11,235 bases of DNA. It comes from an uncultured Alphaproteobacteria bacterium. GTDB lineage: Bacteria > Pseudomonadota > Alphaproteobacteria > RF32 > CAG-239. Positions 1 to 6,032 of the stretch are shown piece after piece; position 1 is the first letter of the stretch, and every line of letters starts with the position of its first letter. The DNA lies in the NCBI GenBank assembly GCA_900540425.1, contig UQFU01000058.1, positions 1 through 11,235 on the forward strand. Reading direction: 5' to 3'. The notes below the pieces were generated by a model that was given only the letters and a program-made list of their open reading frames with translations, did not search any database and was not told the origin of the DNA. The position numbers and the translations under genes are program-made.

Positions 1-463
1 CAACAATCCGTTTCAACTGTTCACTAGCCGGCATAAAGCCTTCTCCCGGTCTGACGCCGTTTTTGCTGTACTGAGCACACCATTCCGCTGCCGGAAAGGC
101 TATGTCGTGTGCCTTGCCGTAAGCTATCAGCTCCTTGGTATTGCCCTTCCCGTCATACTCATCTTTGATGTTGGTTTCGCAATCCTTATCTGACCACATC
201 ATTTCGACTTCATCAGGCGTTATAACTAACCCTCGTTGCCCTTGCGGAGCACTCTTGTCAGGATTAACCCAGCAAACAACGCCCTGACAGTTCGGGTAGG
301 CATTCGGATCCGGTGAAAACTTCCCGCCCGCAAACGCATACCAGCCGACTTGTATTTCAGGAACAGCAGAGTCATTTGTTTCCGGAGTTGATTGAGATGC
401 GGAAACGGTTTGATGACTTAATTCTGCAACACTAACTTTTGGAGATAAATAATTTCTTTTCAT
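1..463 (-). CDS. Partial DUF1566/FISUMP-like protein, candidate DGR target paralog (3' end outside window)
   Basis: An open frame starts at ATG 463-461 and runs off the left edge after 154 codons without a stop. Residues 1-38 are polar (start MKRNYLSPKVSVAELS) and show no signal peptide. Residues 39-154 match residues 112-227 of the protein at 10102-10965 at 87 of 116 positions by hand count. The block contains a WYAFAGGKFSPDPNAY segment, four conserved Cys and a GFMPASEQLKRIV segment, a layout like the middle of DUF1566/FISUMP-type C-lectin-fold proteins. The C-terminal part, which in the paralog carries the hypervariable-looking tail, lies beyond position 1. No Shine-Dalgarno sequence precedes the ATG; the leader is A/T-rich. 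A perfect sigma70-type promoter lies about 40 bases upstream. The gene is real; its function is inferred only from the paralog, and the short N-terminus resembles leader segments of small Bacteroidota proteins only loosely. Confidence 0.85.
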   Translation of the reverse strand, partial: MKRNYLSPKVSVAELSHQTVSASQSTPETNDSAVPEIQVGWYAFAGGKFSPDPNAYPNCQGVVCWVNPDKSAPQGQRGLVITPDEVEMMWSDKDCETNIKDEYDGKGNTKELIAYGKAHDIAFPAAEWCAQYSKNGVRPGEGFMPASEQLKRIV

Positions 464-502
464 AACATATTTTATTTTTAATAATATCTATTTAACATTT
501 AT

Positions 503-531
503 ATTATAGCGCATTTGGAAAATTCTGTCAA
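503..531 (-). promoter_or_regulatory. Consensus sigma70-type promoter for the left-edge gene
   Basis: On the minus strand TTGACA (531-526) and TATAAT (508-503) are separated by exactly 17 bases, a perfect match to the housekeeping consensus. Transcription would begin near 496, giving a leader of about 33 A/T-rich bases before the ATG at 463. The promoter lies between the fliP stop (562) and the paralog gene, so this gene need not depend on fliOP transcription. Confidence 0.85.
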
Positions 532-561
532 TTTTTTATTTCGGTCTGAAAAATTTGGCAC

Positions 562-1305
562 TTATTTGAAACTTTGAACCAGAGAACCGGCAAGCAAATA
601 CCAGCCGTCAATCAAAACAAAAAAGATTATCTTAAACGGAATGGAGAGGACGGACGGCGGCAGCATCATCATACCCATGGACATCAGGATTGAGGCGATA
701 ACCATGTCGATAATCAAAAAAGGGATAAAAATCAAAAAGCCGATTTCAAAAGCCCGACGCAATTCGCTGATCATAAATGCCGGAACCGCAACTTTGAGCG
801 GGGTTTCTTCTATGGTATCGGCGGTTTTTTCTTGGGAGATGTCGCTAAACAGCAGCAGGTCCTTTTCACGGGTGTTTTTGACCATAAACTCTTTGAGCGG
901 ATTGGCGGCTTTTTCCAGCCCTTCCATGATTTCCACCTTTTCGTCGATCATCGGTTTGATGCCTTCTTCCCACGATTTTTCAAAAACCGGCGCCATGATA
1001 AACATTGTCAGAAACAAAGCCAAAGAAATCAGCACCATGTTCGGCGGTGTGGAGTTGGTAGACAGAGCGCTGCGGGTGATGGAAAATACAACGACTATCC
1101 GGGTGAATGAGGTCATCATGACCAAGATTGACGGTGCGATTGAAAGTACCGTAATCAGCATAATGATATTGAAGATGCGGGCAGTAGCCGATCCGGTCGG
1201 CTGGTCCGCGACATCAATGCTGAGGGTTTGCGCCCAGACGCAGCTGGAGGAGAAAAGCCAGGCAACGGCAATAATTCCGATAAACAGGCTGAGTTTTTTT
1301 ATCAT
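562..1305 (-). CDS. fliP: Flagellar type III export apparatus protein FliP
   Basis: FliP forms, with FliQ and FliR, the export gate through which flagellar rod, hook and filament proteins cross the inner membrane. The 247-residue product has the family's usual length. It has an N-terminal signal peptide (cleavage likely after VWA at 25), then the conserved TSFTRIVVV segment (65-73), a TPPN motif (86-89) and a long periplasmic loop (about 108-172). The signature VPAFMISELRRAFEIGF follows at 174-190, then PFLIIDMVIASILMSMG (195-211). The Met cluster at 210-214 corresponds to the methionine gasket that closes the pore, and DGW at 233-235 is also conserved. The ATG overlaps the fliO stop by four bases (ATGA), so the genes are translationally coupled; AAGGA lies 9 bases upstream. 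A virulence type III homolog is possible in principle, but the signal peptide and FliO partner favour the flagellum. Confidence 0.95.
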   Translation of the reverse strand: MIKKLSLFIGIIAVAWLFSSSCVWAQTLSIDVADQPTGSATARIFNIIMLITVLSIAPSILVMMTSFTRIVVVFSITRSALSTNSTPPNMVLISLALFLTMFIMAPVFEKSWEEGIKPMIDEKVEIMEGLEKAANPLKEFMVKNTREKDLLLFSDISQEKTADTIEETPLKVAVPAFMISELRRAFEIGFLIFIPFLIIDMVIASILMSMGMMMLPPSVLSIPFKIIFFVLIDGWYLLAGSLVQSFK

Positions 1306-1607
1306 TCTTGAGAGTCCTTTGATTGATTATCGGGAACGGCGGAGCGGCTTTCCAGCAAGAGATTGTGTCCGGGGCTGAGCAACAGCAGGTGTTCCTTGTT
1401 GTCGCGGCGAACCAAAACCAGCGAATTGCGCAGGTCGATACGGCTGCTTTCGATGATTTCCAAGCGGCGCTGGCTGCGCATTTTTTGAAAAAAACGGTTT
1501 TTGGCTCCTTTCAGCTCGCAATATTTAAGTCCCCAAACGGTCACGAATAATAAACCGAGGACAAAAACGAGCGCCAAAAAGGCTTTGATTATCAGAGTTA
1601 TTTCCAT
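1302..1607 (-). CDS. fliO: FliO-like flagellar biosynthesis protein
   Basis: FliO is a small membrane protein that helps assemble the FliP ring of the flagellar export gate. This 101-residue protein has one transmembrane helix at about residues 5-27. A basic stretch follows (about 35-48), then a cytoplasmic segment reading RRLEIIESSRIDLRNSLVLV and HLLLLSPGHNLLLES, the weak beta-rich pattern seen in FliO (compare VGLRERLVLVDVGDEQLLLG-type sequences). The family is poorly conserved, so the call rests partly on position: it is directly upstream of fliP with a four-base stop-start overlap. No clear Shine-Dalgarno sequence precedes the ATG, but a good promoter lies just upstream. Confidence 0.8.
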   Translation of the reverse strand: MEITLIIKAFLALVFVLGLLFVTVWGLKYCELKGAKNRFFQKMRSQRRLEIIESSRIDLRNSLVLVRRDNKEHLLLLSPGHNLLLESRSAVPDNQSKDSQE

Positions 1608-1635
1608 AAATTTTGCTTTCAGCTGATTTGCGAAG

Positions 1636-1664
1636 ATTATGGCAAGATTGTGTCAGATAGTCAA
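1636..1664 (-). promoter_or_regulatory. Promoter of fliO-fliP
   Basis: On the minus strand TTGACT (1664-1659) and CATAAT (1641-1636) are separated by 17 bases, five of six matches in each hexamer. The expected start near 1629 leaves a leader of about 22 bases before the fliO ATG at 1607. It looks like a sigma70 rather than a flagellar sigma28 or sigma54 promoter. Confidence 0.7.
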
Positions 1665-1726
1665 GAAGCAGGCCGCTGCTTGTGAATACTCTTGCCAGAA
1701 CGAATTTTGTTTGTTAAAGCATAGGT

Positions 1727-2272
1727 ATGGAAAAAAAGGAAATTAAAATCGATGCGGACAAGCGCACCAATTATGAGCCAATGGCGGTAGCGAAAAATAT
1801 TCGGCCGTTGGTTAGAAAAATTCTTGGAAAAAACGGAATTATGCAGGTGGAAGTTCTCAGCCGCTGGGAAGAAATTGCCGGGCCGGATTTGGCGGCGTAC
1901 AGTTTTCCGGAGAAAATTGAATTCCGAGCCAACCAGCGGAGCGGCGGAATCGTGCATTTGCTGGTTCCGTCCGGAGCGTTTGCTTTGGAGCTTCAGCATC
2001 GGGAGCGGCAGATATTGGCAAAGATAAACGCATATTTCGGGTATAGCGCCGTCAGTTCCCTGCGAATCCGGCAAGACAGCGAAATCAGGTTTGAAGAACT
2101 CAGAAAAATTCCCGCACCGAAAAAAGAAGAACCGTTGCTTGTAAGTGATGATGAGAAAAATTATATACAGGACATCAGTCATGACGTTAAAGATGCAAAA
2201 TTAAAAGAAATTTTAATAAAATTAGGTTATAGTGTGTTTCACGAAATAAACAAACAAGAAAATCAAGAATAG
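1727..2272 (+). CDS. dciA: DciA (DUF721) replicative helicase-loading factor
   Basis: DciA proteins interact with the replicative helicase DnaB and help load it in bacteria that lack DnaC/DnaI. The 181-residue product shows the DUF721 fold in its first 120 residues. The diagnostic segments are RWEEIAGPDLAAYSFPEKIEF, the strand LLVPSGAFALELQHRERQIL, then INAYFGYSAVSSLRIRQ. The C-terminal third (about 125-181) is charged and lower in complexity, with a short helical end. The dsbA-like gene starts 14 bases downstream, so they are probably co-transcribed. In many alphaproteobacteria DUF721 and a DsbA-like gene are neighbours. The start lacks a well-spaced Shine-Dalgarno sequence. The 119-base gap to fliO holds the promoter of fliO; a weak TTGCCA (1692) is the only plus-strand candidate. 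Confidence 0.9.
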   Translation: MEKKEIKIDADKRTNYEPMAVAKNIRPLVRKILGKNGIMQVEVLSRWEEIAGPDLAAYSFPEKIEFRANQRSGGIVHLLVPSGAFALELQHRERQILAKINAYFGYSAVSSLRIRQDSEIRFEELRKIPAPKKEEPLLVSDDEKNYIQDISHDVKDAKLKEILIKLGYSVFHEINKQENQE

Positions 2273-2286
2273 GATGAAGTTAAAAA

Positions 2287-3012
2287 ATGAAGTTTGAGGA
2301 TATTGTCAGAACAATCAGCAGCTGGGTAGCCGGCGTGGCAGTTTTTTTGATTGCATCGGGAATTTATCTGTCTTCCAAAGGATTTGTGATGGGGCCGGAC
2401 GGCGTGCCGGTTTTGATGAAAACGGCACAAGCCGGCGAGAAGGAAGTCAAGATAAACAACAACGCCGTTTTGCCGACGGGGCATGTGATGGGACAGGCCT
2501 CTGCGCCGGTTGCGATTTATGAATTTTCCTCTTACGGTTGTTTCCATTGCGCCGATTTTCATTTGAAGACTTTGCCGGAGATTAAGAAAAATTATATTGA
2601 CAAAGGATTGGTACGGCTGGTTTTCATTCCGTTTCCGCTGGAAGCAAAATCCATGCAGGCGGCGATGATAGCGGAATGTATCGGCAAGGACAAGTATTTT
2701 GCCTTTGTTGATTTGCTGTTCAAAAAGCAGCGGGAATGGGGACTTTCGAACAAAAGCGACAGAATTTTGGCGCAATATGCGGCATTGAGCGGGCTGGGCG
2801 GCGAGAAGGCGGAAGCTTGTCTGCATGACGACACCAAGGCGCGGGAGATTATTACCAGGCGCCAGCAGGCGATTGAAAATTTCAAAATTCAGGGAACGCC
2901 GGCATTTTTAATTGTCAGCGGCAAAGACCGCGAGATGATGTATGGGGCGCCTTCATATAAGGAAATGTCTCAAGCCATTGATCGCAGGCTCGGAAAAAAC
3001 GAAAAAAAATAA
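2287..3012 (+). CDS. Membrane-anchored DsbA-family thiol:disulfide oxidoreductase
   Basis: A thioredoxin-fold protein that would act in the periplasm on cysteine pairs of exported proteins. It has an N-terminal membrane segment (about 11-30) followed by a linker with no obvious cleavage site, so it is probably anchored. The DsbA/DSBA-like domain starts near residue 65 (GHVMGQASAPVAIYEF) and contains the active site C85-F86-H87-C88 in FSSYGCFHCADFH. A helical insertion follows (about 120-195) and the cis-proline loop QGTPAF has Pro205. The CFHC dipeptide (Phe-His) differs from the CPHC of E. coli DsbA, which should shift its redox potential. Length (241) is normal for the alphaproteobacterial type. 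AGGA lies 12 bases before the ATG. It sits directly after dciA and 46 bases before atpI. Confidence 0.9.
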   Translation: MKFEDIVRTISSWVAGVAVFLIASGIYLSSKGFVMGPDGVPVLMKTAQAGEKEVKINNNAVLPTGHVMGQASAPVAIYEFSSYGCFHCADFHLKTLPEIKKNYIDKGLVRLVFIPFPLEAKSMQAAMIAECIGKDKYFAFVDLLFKKQREWGLSNKSDRILAQYAALSGLGGEKAEACLHDDTKAREIITRRQQAIENFKIQGTPAFLIVSGKDREMMYGAPSYKEMSQAIDRRLGKNEKK

Positions 3013-3058
3013 TCCGGTTTTAATAAGTCGGTAACTATTTTTGCGATAAGGTAGGGGT

Positions 3059-3361
3059 ATGAAAAAAAAGCCTGACGACATTAAGCAAATTGAAGACAGG
3101 ATTATGCGGATTCAGGAAAAAGAACGGCATGTCCGCAAACACAAGCCGGAATCCGAATATTCATACGCTACCAAAACCGGGTTTCGGATCGGTACCGAGC
3201 TGTTGTCCGGAGTGTTGGTCGGAGCCGGTCTCGGGTATGTTTGCGACCTGTATTTCGGGACGCAGCCGTGGATGTTGGTCTTCTTTTTGTTTTTGGGTTT
3301 TGCCGCCGGATTTCTGAATGTTTACCGCTTTGTGAAAAGCGAAGAGAATAAAAAGGAGTAA
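3059..3361 (+). CDS. atpI: F0F1 ATP synthase assembly protein AtpI/AtpZ family
   Basis: AtpI-family proteins assist c-ring assembly or divalent-cation handling for ATP synthase. The 100-residue product begins with a charged, probably helical region (1-38) and has two transmembrane helices at about 42-62 and 70-90. The motif GTELLSGVLVGAGLGYVCD, followed by PWMLVFFLFLGFAAGF, is the classic pattern of this family. It is the first gene of the F0 cluster: a purine-rich AGGTAGGGG precedes the ATG closely, and the stop (3359-3361) overlaps the AGGAG-TAA region that serves as the atpB ribosome-binding site. Confidence 0.9.
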   Translation: MKKKPDDIKQIEDRIMRIQEKERHVRKHKPESEYSYATKTGFRIGTELLSGVLVGAGLGYVCDLYFGTQPWMLVFFLFLGFAAGFLNVYRFVKSEENKKE

Positions 3362-3366
3362 CCGCC

Positions 3367-4089
3367 TTGTCTAACCCGATGGAGCAGTTTGAAATAAAGC
3401 CGCTGATTCCGCTTAATATCGGCGGTGTGGACGTTTCTTTTACCAATTCTTCCCTGTTTATGGTGCTGGCTGTCGTTTCGGCGGTACTGCTGATGGGAAT
3501 ATGTTTGCGCAAACGGACGATTATTCCTTCGGTGGCGCAGTCGGTGCCGGAAGTTTTGTATGAATTTATTGCCGGGCTGCTGCGGGAAAATGTGGGCATG
3601 GAAGGAATGAAGTATTTTTCTTTTATCTTCAGCCTGTTTACGTTTGTGGCTTTCGGAAACGTATTGGGGCTTTTTCCCTATGCGTTTACGTTTACTTCCC
3701 ATTTGGCGGCGGTGGGCGGTTTGTCGGTTATTGCGCTTTTGTTTAACATCGGCATCGGCATCAAAAAGAAAAGACTCGGCTATCTGCGGACGTTTCTGCC
3801 GCGGGGAATTCCGTTGATTCTGGCTCCTTTGATCGTGCCGATTGAGATGATTTCGTTTTTGAGCAAGCCGTTCAGCCTGACAGTGCGTTTGGTGGCAAAC
3901 ATGACGGTCGGGCATATTATGCTTAAGATTATCGCCGGATTTGTGTTGGCGCTGGGTATCGGCGGGATTGTGCCGCTGGCGTTTGATGCGGCGATTGTGG
4001 TGTTTGAAATTTTTATTGCTTTGTTGCAGGCCTTTATTTATACGGTTTTGAGCTGTATTTATCTGGGCGATGCTCTGCATGAGCATTGA
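3367..4089 (+). CDS. atpB: ATP synthase F0 subunit a
   Basis: Subunit a forms the two proton half-channels next to the c-ring. The 240-residue protein has about five to six membrane helices. The essential arginine is R174 in SKPFSLTVRLVANMTVGH. Nine residues on is H183, and E214 lies in the following helix. This is the His/Glu arrangement of mitochondrial and alphaproteobacterial subunits, swapped from E. coli. FLPRGIPLILAPLIVPIEMIS (143-163) is also typical. The start is probably TTG at 3367, because AGGAG (3354-3358) lies 8 bases before it; an ATG at 3379 would leave 20 bases and lose four residues. The gene is 5 bases after atpI. Confidence 0.95.
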   Translation: MSNPMEQFEIKPLIPLNIGGVDVSFTNSSLFMVLAVVSAVLLMGICLRKRTIIPSVAQSVPEVLYEFIAGLLRENVGMEGMKYFSFIFSLFTFVAFGNVLGLFPYAFTFTSHLAAVGGLSVIALLFNIGIGIKKKRLGYLRTFLPRGIPLILAPLIVPIEMISFLSKPFSLTVRLVANMTVGHIMLKIIAGFVLALGIGGIVPLAFDAAIVVFEIFIALLQAFIYTVLSCIYLGDALHEH

Positions 4090-4112
4090 TAACCAATTTT
4101 TTAGAATTATCG

Positions 4113-4118
4113 TATAAT
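4113..4118 (+). promoter_or_regulatory. Possible internal -10 element ahead of atpE
   Basis: The 72-base A/T-rich gap between atpB and atpE contains a perfect TATAAT. No acceptable -35 hexamer lies 16-18 bases upstream and there is no TGn extension, so this may be chance in A/T-rich DNA. An extra promoter here would fit the need for several c subunits per complex. Confidence 0.25.
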
Positions 4119-4161
4119 TATGTATAAAGTGTTGTTGTTTAACTTTTAGAAAGGAAGAAAA

Positions 4162-4383
4162 ATGGAACCTATGGTTTATATCGGTGCCGGTATGTGTGCT
4201 CTTAGCATGATGGCCGCCGCCTGGGGCGTTTCTCAGGTCTGGACCACGATTATCTCGACTGTCGGCCGCAATCCGCAGGTGAAGAAAGATGTAGACCTTT
4301 ACGGCTGGGCCGGTTTTGCCGCAGTAGAAGCCATTGCCCTGTATGCTTTGGTTATTGCGCTGGTTATGCTCACCGGCAACTGA
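4162..4383 (+). CDS. atpE: ATP synthase F0 subunit c
   Basis: Subunit c forms the proton-driven rotor ring. The 73-residue protein is a two-helix hairpin: helix 1 at about 5-33, the polar GRNP loop at 35-38 that contacts F1, and helix 2 at about 48-71. The proton-carrying carboxylate is E56 in GFAAVEAIALYALVIAL. In helix 1 the usual glycine ladder (GxGxGxG) is largely replaced: residues 15-25 read SMMAAAWGVSQ. AAGGA (4151-4155) lies 6 bases before the ATG, the clearest ribosome-binding site of the cluster, consistent with high output. Confidence 0.96.
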   Translation: MEPMVYIGAGMCALSMMAAAWGVSQVWTTIISTVGRNPQVKKDVDLYGWAGFAAVEAIALYALVIALVMLTGN

Positions 4384-4432
4384 TTAATTGGGGAGAGAAG
4401 GCGGCAGCAGGTTACGGTTTTTCCGCAATTTG

Positions 4433-4465
4433 CTCCGGCTTCCTTTTGGAACAGCTTTTCCGGAG
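4433..4465 (+). promoter_or_regulatory. Stem that may mask the atpF' ribosome-binding site
   Basis: In the 89-base gap between atpE and the b' gene, CTCCGG (4433-4438) is exactly complementary to CCGGAG (4460-4465). The latter contains the GGAG Shine-Dalgarno of the b' gene. Inside lies a second small stem, TTCC (4440-4443) with GGAA (4448-4451). Folding in the mRNA would hide the ribosome-binding site and could keep b' synthesis below that of subunit c. The pairing is visible; the regulatory role is inferred. Confidence 0.45.
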
Positions 4466-4472
4466 AAATTAA

Positions 4473-4958
4473 ATGCCGCAGTTAGACCCGACTTGGTATG
4501 CATCACAGCTTTTTTGGCTGTTTGTCAGCTTTTTTACGCTGTTGTTTGTAATGGCAAATTTTATTGCGCCGAAAATTGCCGATATTTTGGCCCGGCGGCA
4601 AAATAAAATTGACGAGTATATTGACAAGGCGGCGGAAACCAAGCGGCGTGCCGAAGAATCTCTGGCAAAGTACAACGAAGCTTTGAGCAATGCAACCCGG
4701 GAGGCCAATGCCTCTTTGGAACGGACCAAAAGAGAGTTGGAGGCTGAAATTGTTTCCAAACAAGACGAGTTGGCCAAAAGGCTGCGTAAAAAAGTCAGCG
4801 ACGGCGAAGCCAAAATCAATCGCAGCAAAGACGAAGCTTTGGAAAAGGTACGTGATATTTCTGAGGAGCTGGCCGGAGAAATTATTAAAAAAATCGGAAT
4901 TTCCGGTGTGGCTAACGAAAATATTCGCGAGGCCGTCCGGCAGTCGGTAAAAAATTAG
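4473..4958 (+). CDS. atpG: ATP synthase F0 subunit b' (second b-type stalk subunit)
   Basis: The b' subunit pairs with b to make the peripheral stalk that holds F1 against rotation. The 161-residue product begins MPQLDPTWYASQLFWLFVSF, the recognisable alphaproteobacterial b' start. It has one membrane helix at about 10-31 and then a long charged coiled coil rich in Lys, Glu and Ala (about 35-150). The gene symbol varies between databases (atpG, atpF2, atpX). GGAG lies 7 bases upstream of the ATG, but possibly within a stem. The b gene starts 12 bases downstream. Confidence 0.92.
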   Translation: MPQLDPTWYASQLFWLFVSFFTLLFVMANFIAPKIADILARRQNKIDEYIDKAAETKRRAEESLAKYNEALSNATREANASLERTKRELEAEIVSKQDELAKRLRKKVSDGEAKINRSKDEALEKVRDISEELAGEIIKKIGISGVANENIREAVRQSVKN

Positions 4959-4970
4959 GACAGAAAGACG

Positions 4971-5582
4971 ATGGCGGCGGAACAGACTTTGAATAATCGC
5001 GAAATTCTTGATGCAACGCAAAATGCGGTTATTGATGCGGCAGGCAGCGTTGTGCAGGTTGTGGAGAATGTTGAACATGAAATCAGCGGCCACGGCGGCG
5101 CTTTTTATGAAAATCCGGAATTTTGGGTTGCGGTTGCTTTCGTGTTGGTGGTGGCGGTTTTGTCCAAGCCGGTGGCACGGCTGTTGAATGAGATGCTGAA
5201 CCGGCGGATTGAGGCGATTGCCGACCGGATTACTGAGGCGCAAAAACTGAATGAAGATGCTCAAAAGATGCTGGCCGAGTATGAAAAGAAGTATCTTAAC
5301 GCCGAGAAAGAGGCTCGGAATATTCTGCGCAAATCTGAAAAAGAAATAGAATTTTTGAAAGAAGACCGGCTTAAAAAGCTTGAAGCCGATATGGAAATGA
5401 AACAAAAAGAAGCCGAGCAGCGGATTAAAACCGCGCAGGAAGCCGCTATGAAGGAGATTACGACGCTGACTTCGGAGATGACCATCCGGGTTTTGAAAGA
5501 AGTGCTGGCCAAGAATTTGGACAAGAAAGCGCAGGATCGTCTGATTGAAGCTTCAATCAAGGAAATATCAAAATTGAAATGA
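4971..5582 (+). CDS. atpF: ATP synthase F0 subunit b
   Basis: Partner of b' in the peripheral stalk. The 203-residue protein has an extended N-terminus of about 45 residues ahead of the membrane helix (about 50-66, from ENPEFWVAVAFVLVVAVL). A conserved hinge follows, with KPVARLLNEMLNRRIEAIADR, then a long heptad-like coiled coil to the C-terminus, which should contact F1 delta. The long N-terminus is more than most b subunits have, but it precedes a normal helix, and the ATG is 12 bases after the b' stop with a purine-rich AGGACAGAAAG ahead of it. It is the last gene of the cluster; the F1 genes are not in the window, as expected for alphaproteobacteria. Confidence 0.92.
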   Translation: MAAEQTLNNREILDATQNAVIDAAGSVVQVVENVEHEISGHGGAFYENPEFWVAVAFVLVVAVLSKPVARLLNEMLNRRIEAIADRITEAQKLNEDAQKMLAEYEKKYLNAEKEARNILRKSEKEIEFLKEDRLKKLEADMEMKQKEAEQRIKTAQEAAMKEITTLTSEMTIRVLKEVLAKNLDKKAQDRLIEASIKEISKLK

Positions 5583-5596
5583 AGCGGAAAAAGAAT

Positions 5597-5638
5597 AAAA
5601 CCGGTTTCTGCCAAGGGCGGGAACCGGTTTTTTTTTTT
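5597..5638. terminator. Terminator of the F0 cluster, probably bidirectional
   Basis: AAAACCGGTT (5597-5606) pairs perfectly with AACCGGTTTT (5622-5631), followed by a run of T to 5638. It begins 14 bases after the atpF stop. The A-run on the left arm gives a T-run on the other strand, so it can also end the minus-strand transcript of the gene at 5926-5642, whose stop codon is at its edge. Confidence 0.9.
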
Positions 5639-5641
5639 GAT

Positions 5642-5926
5642 TTACAAGACTTCGTCCAACTTGAGGATATCAATCGTGACACTGTTTATTTGCAGGAACA
5701 CGACCCGAAACTCAATGTCATAAAATTTTCCAGGTTCCGGTGTTCTGACGGCATGGCGGACATGCAAATCCCTTAATTTTAATCCATAAGGGCCGTTGGC
5801 AATGACCGGCTTTTGGAACCATTGAAATTTCTTTCGCCGATAGACTTCACCCAATACAAACTGATGAAATTCACTCAAAGAACCAGACTGCAACGCGGCA
5901 GTTTTGTCAAAATCAAAATCTTTCAT
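5642..5926 (-). CDS. Hypothetical 94-residue protein
   Basis: I do not recognise a family. The 94-residue product has no signal peptide or membrane helix. It has a basic, aromatic centre (YRRKKFQWFQKPVIANGPYG) and a C-terminal half of alternating hydrophobic residues (GKFYDIEFRVVFLQINSVTIDIL) that suggests beta strands. ATG 5926 is the first start after an in-frame TAA; no Shine-Dalgarno sequence is present. It lies 106 bases downstream of pheA on the same strand and converges on the F0 cluster at a shared terminator. No other reading frame of this stretch offers a better gene, and the frame fills the space between pheA and the terminator exactly, which favours a real gene. Coding status is likely but not proven. 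Confidence 0.6.
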   Translation of the reverse strand: MKDFDFDKTAALQSGSLSEFHQFVLGEVYRRKKFQWFQKPVIANGPYGLKLRDLHVRHAVRTPEPGKFYDIEFRVVFLQINSVTIDILKLDEVL

Positions 5927-6032
5927 AAGGCATAATTATTTAAAGATGTATAAAATTTCTTTGGCAAGCTTAACGTTTTTTGAAAATATTTCAAGCGGAA
6001 ATTTGGAAAAGCCGTAACAACGGTGCCGGTTC

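Noticed and set aside
641..1378. 245-codon plus-strand frame opposite fliP and fliO
   Set aside because: It is the antisense of two clear flagellar genes and its translation resembles no family.
3322..4086. 254-codon minus-strand frame opposite atpB
   Set aside because: Antisense shadow: rich in Arg, Gln, His and Asn and lacking domain-like order, while atpB on the other strand is certain.
4388..4606. 72-codon plus-strand frame between atpE and b'
   Set aside because: Overlaps the true b' gene out of frame, needs a non-ATG start and ends inside b'.
4503..5405. 300-codon minus-strand frame opposite the b' and b genes
   Set aside because: Antisense of two coiled-coil genes; long Phe/Leu-rich translations are expected opposite Lys/Glu/Ala-rich coding sequence.
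5980..5994. Palindrome TTGAAAATATTTCAA downstream of pheA
   Set aside because: Short A/T arms without a T-run on the minus strand; too weak for a terminator and likely chance in A/T-rich spacer.
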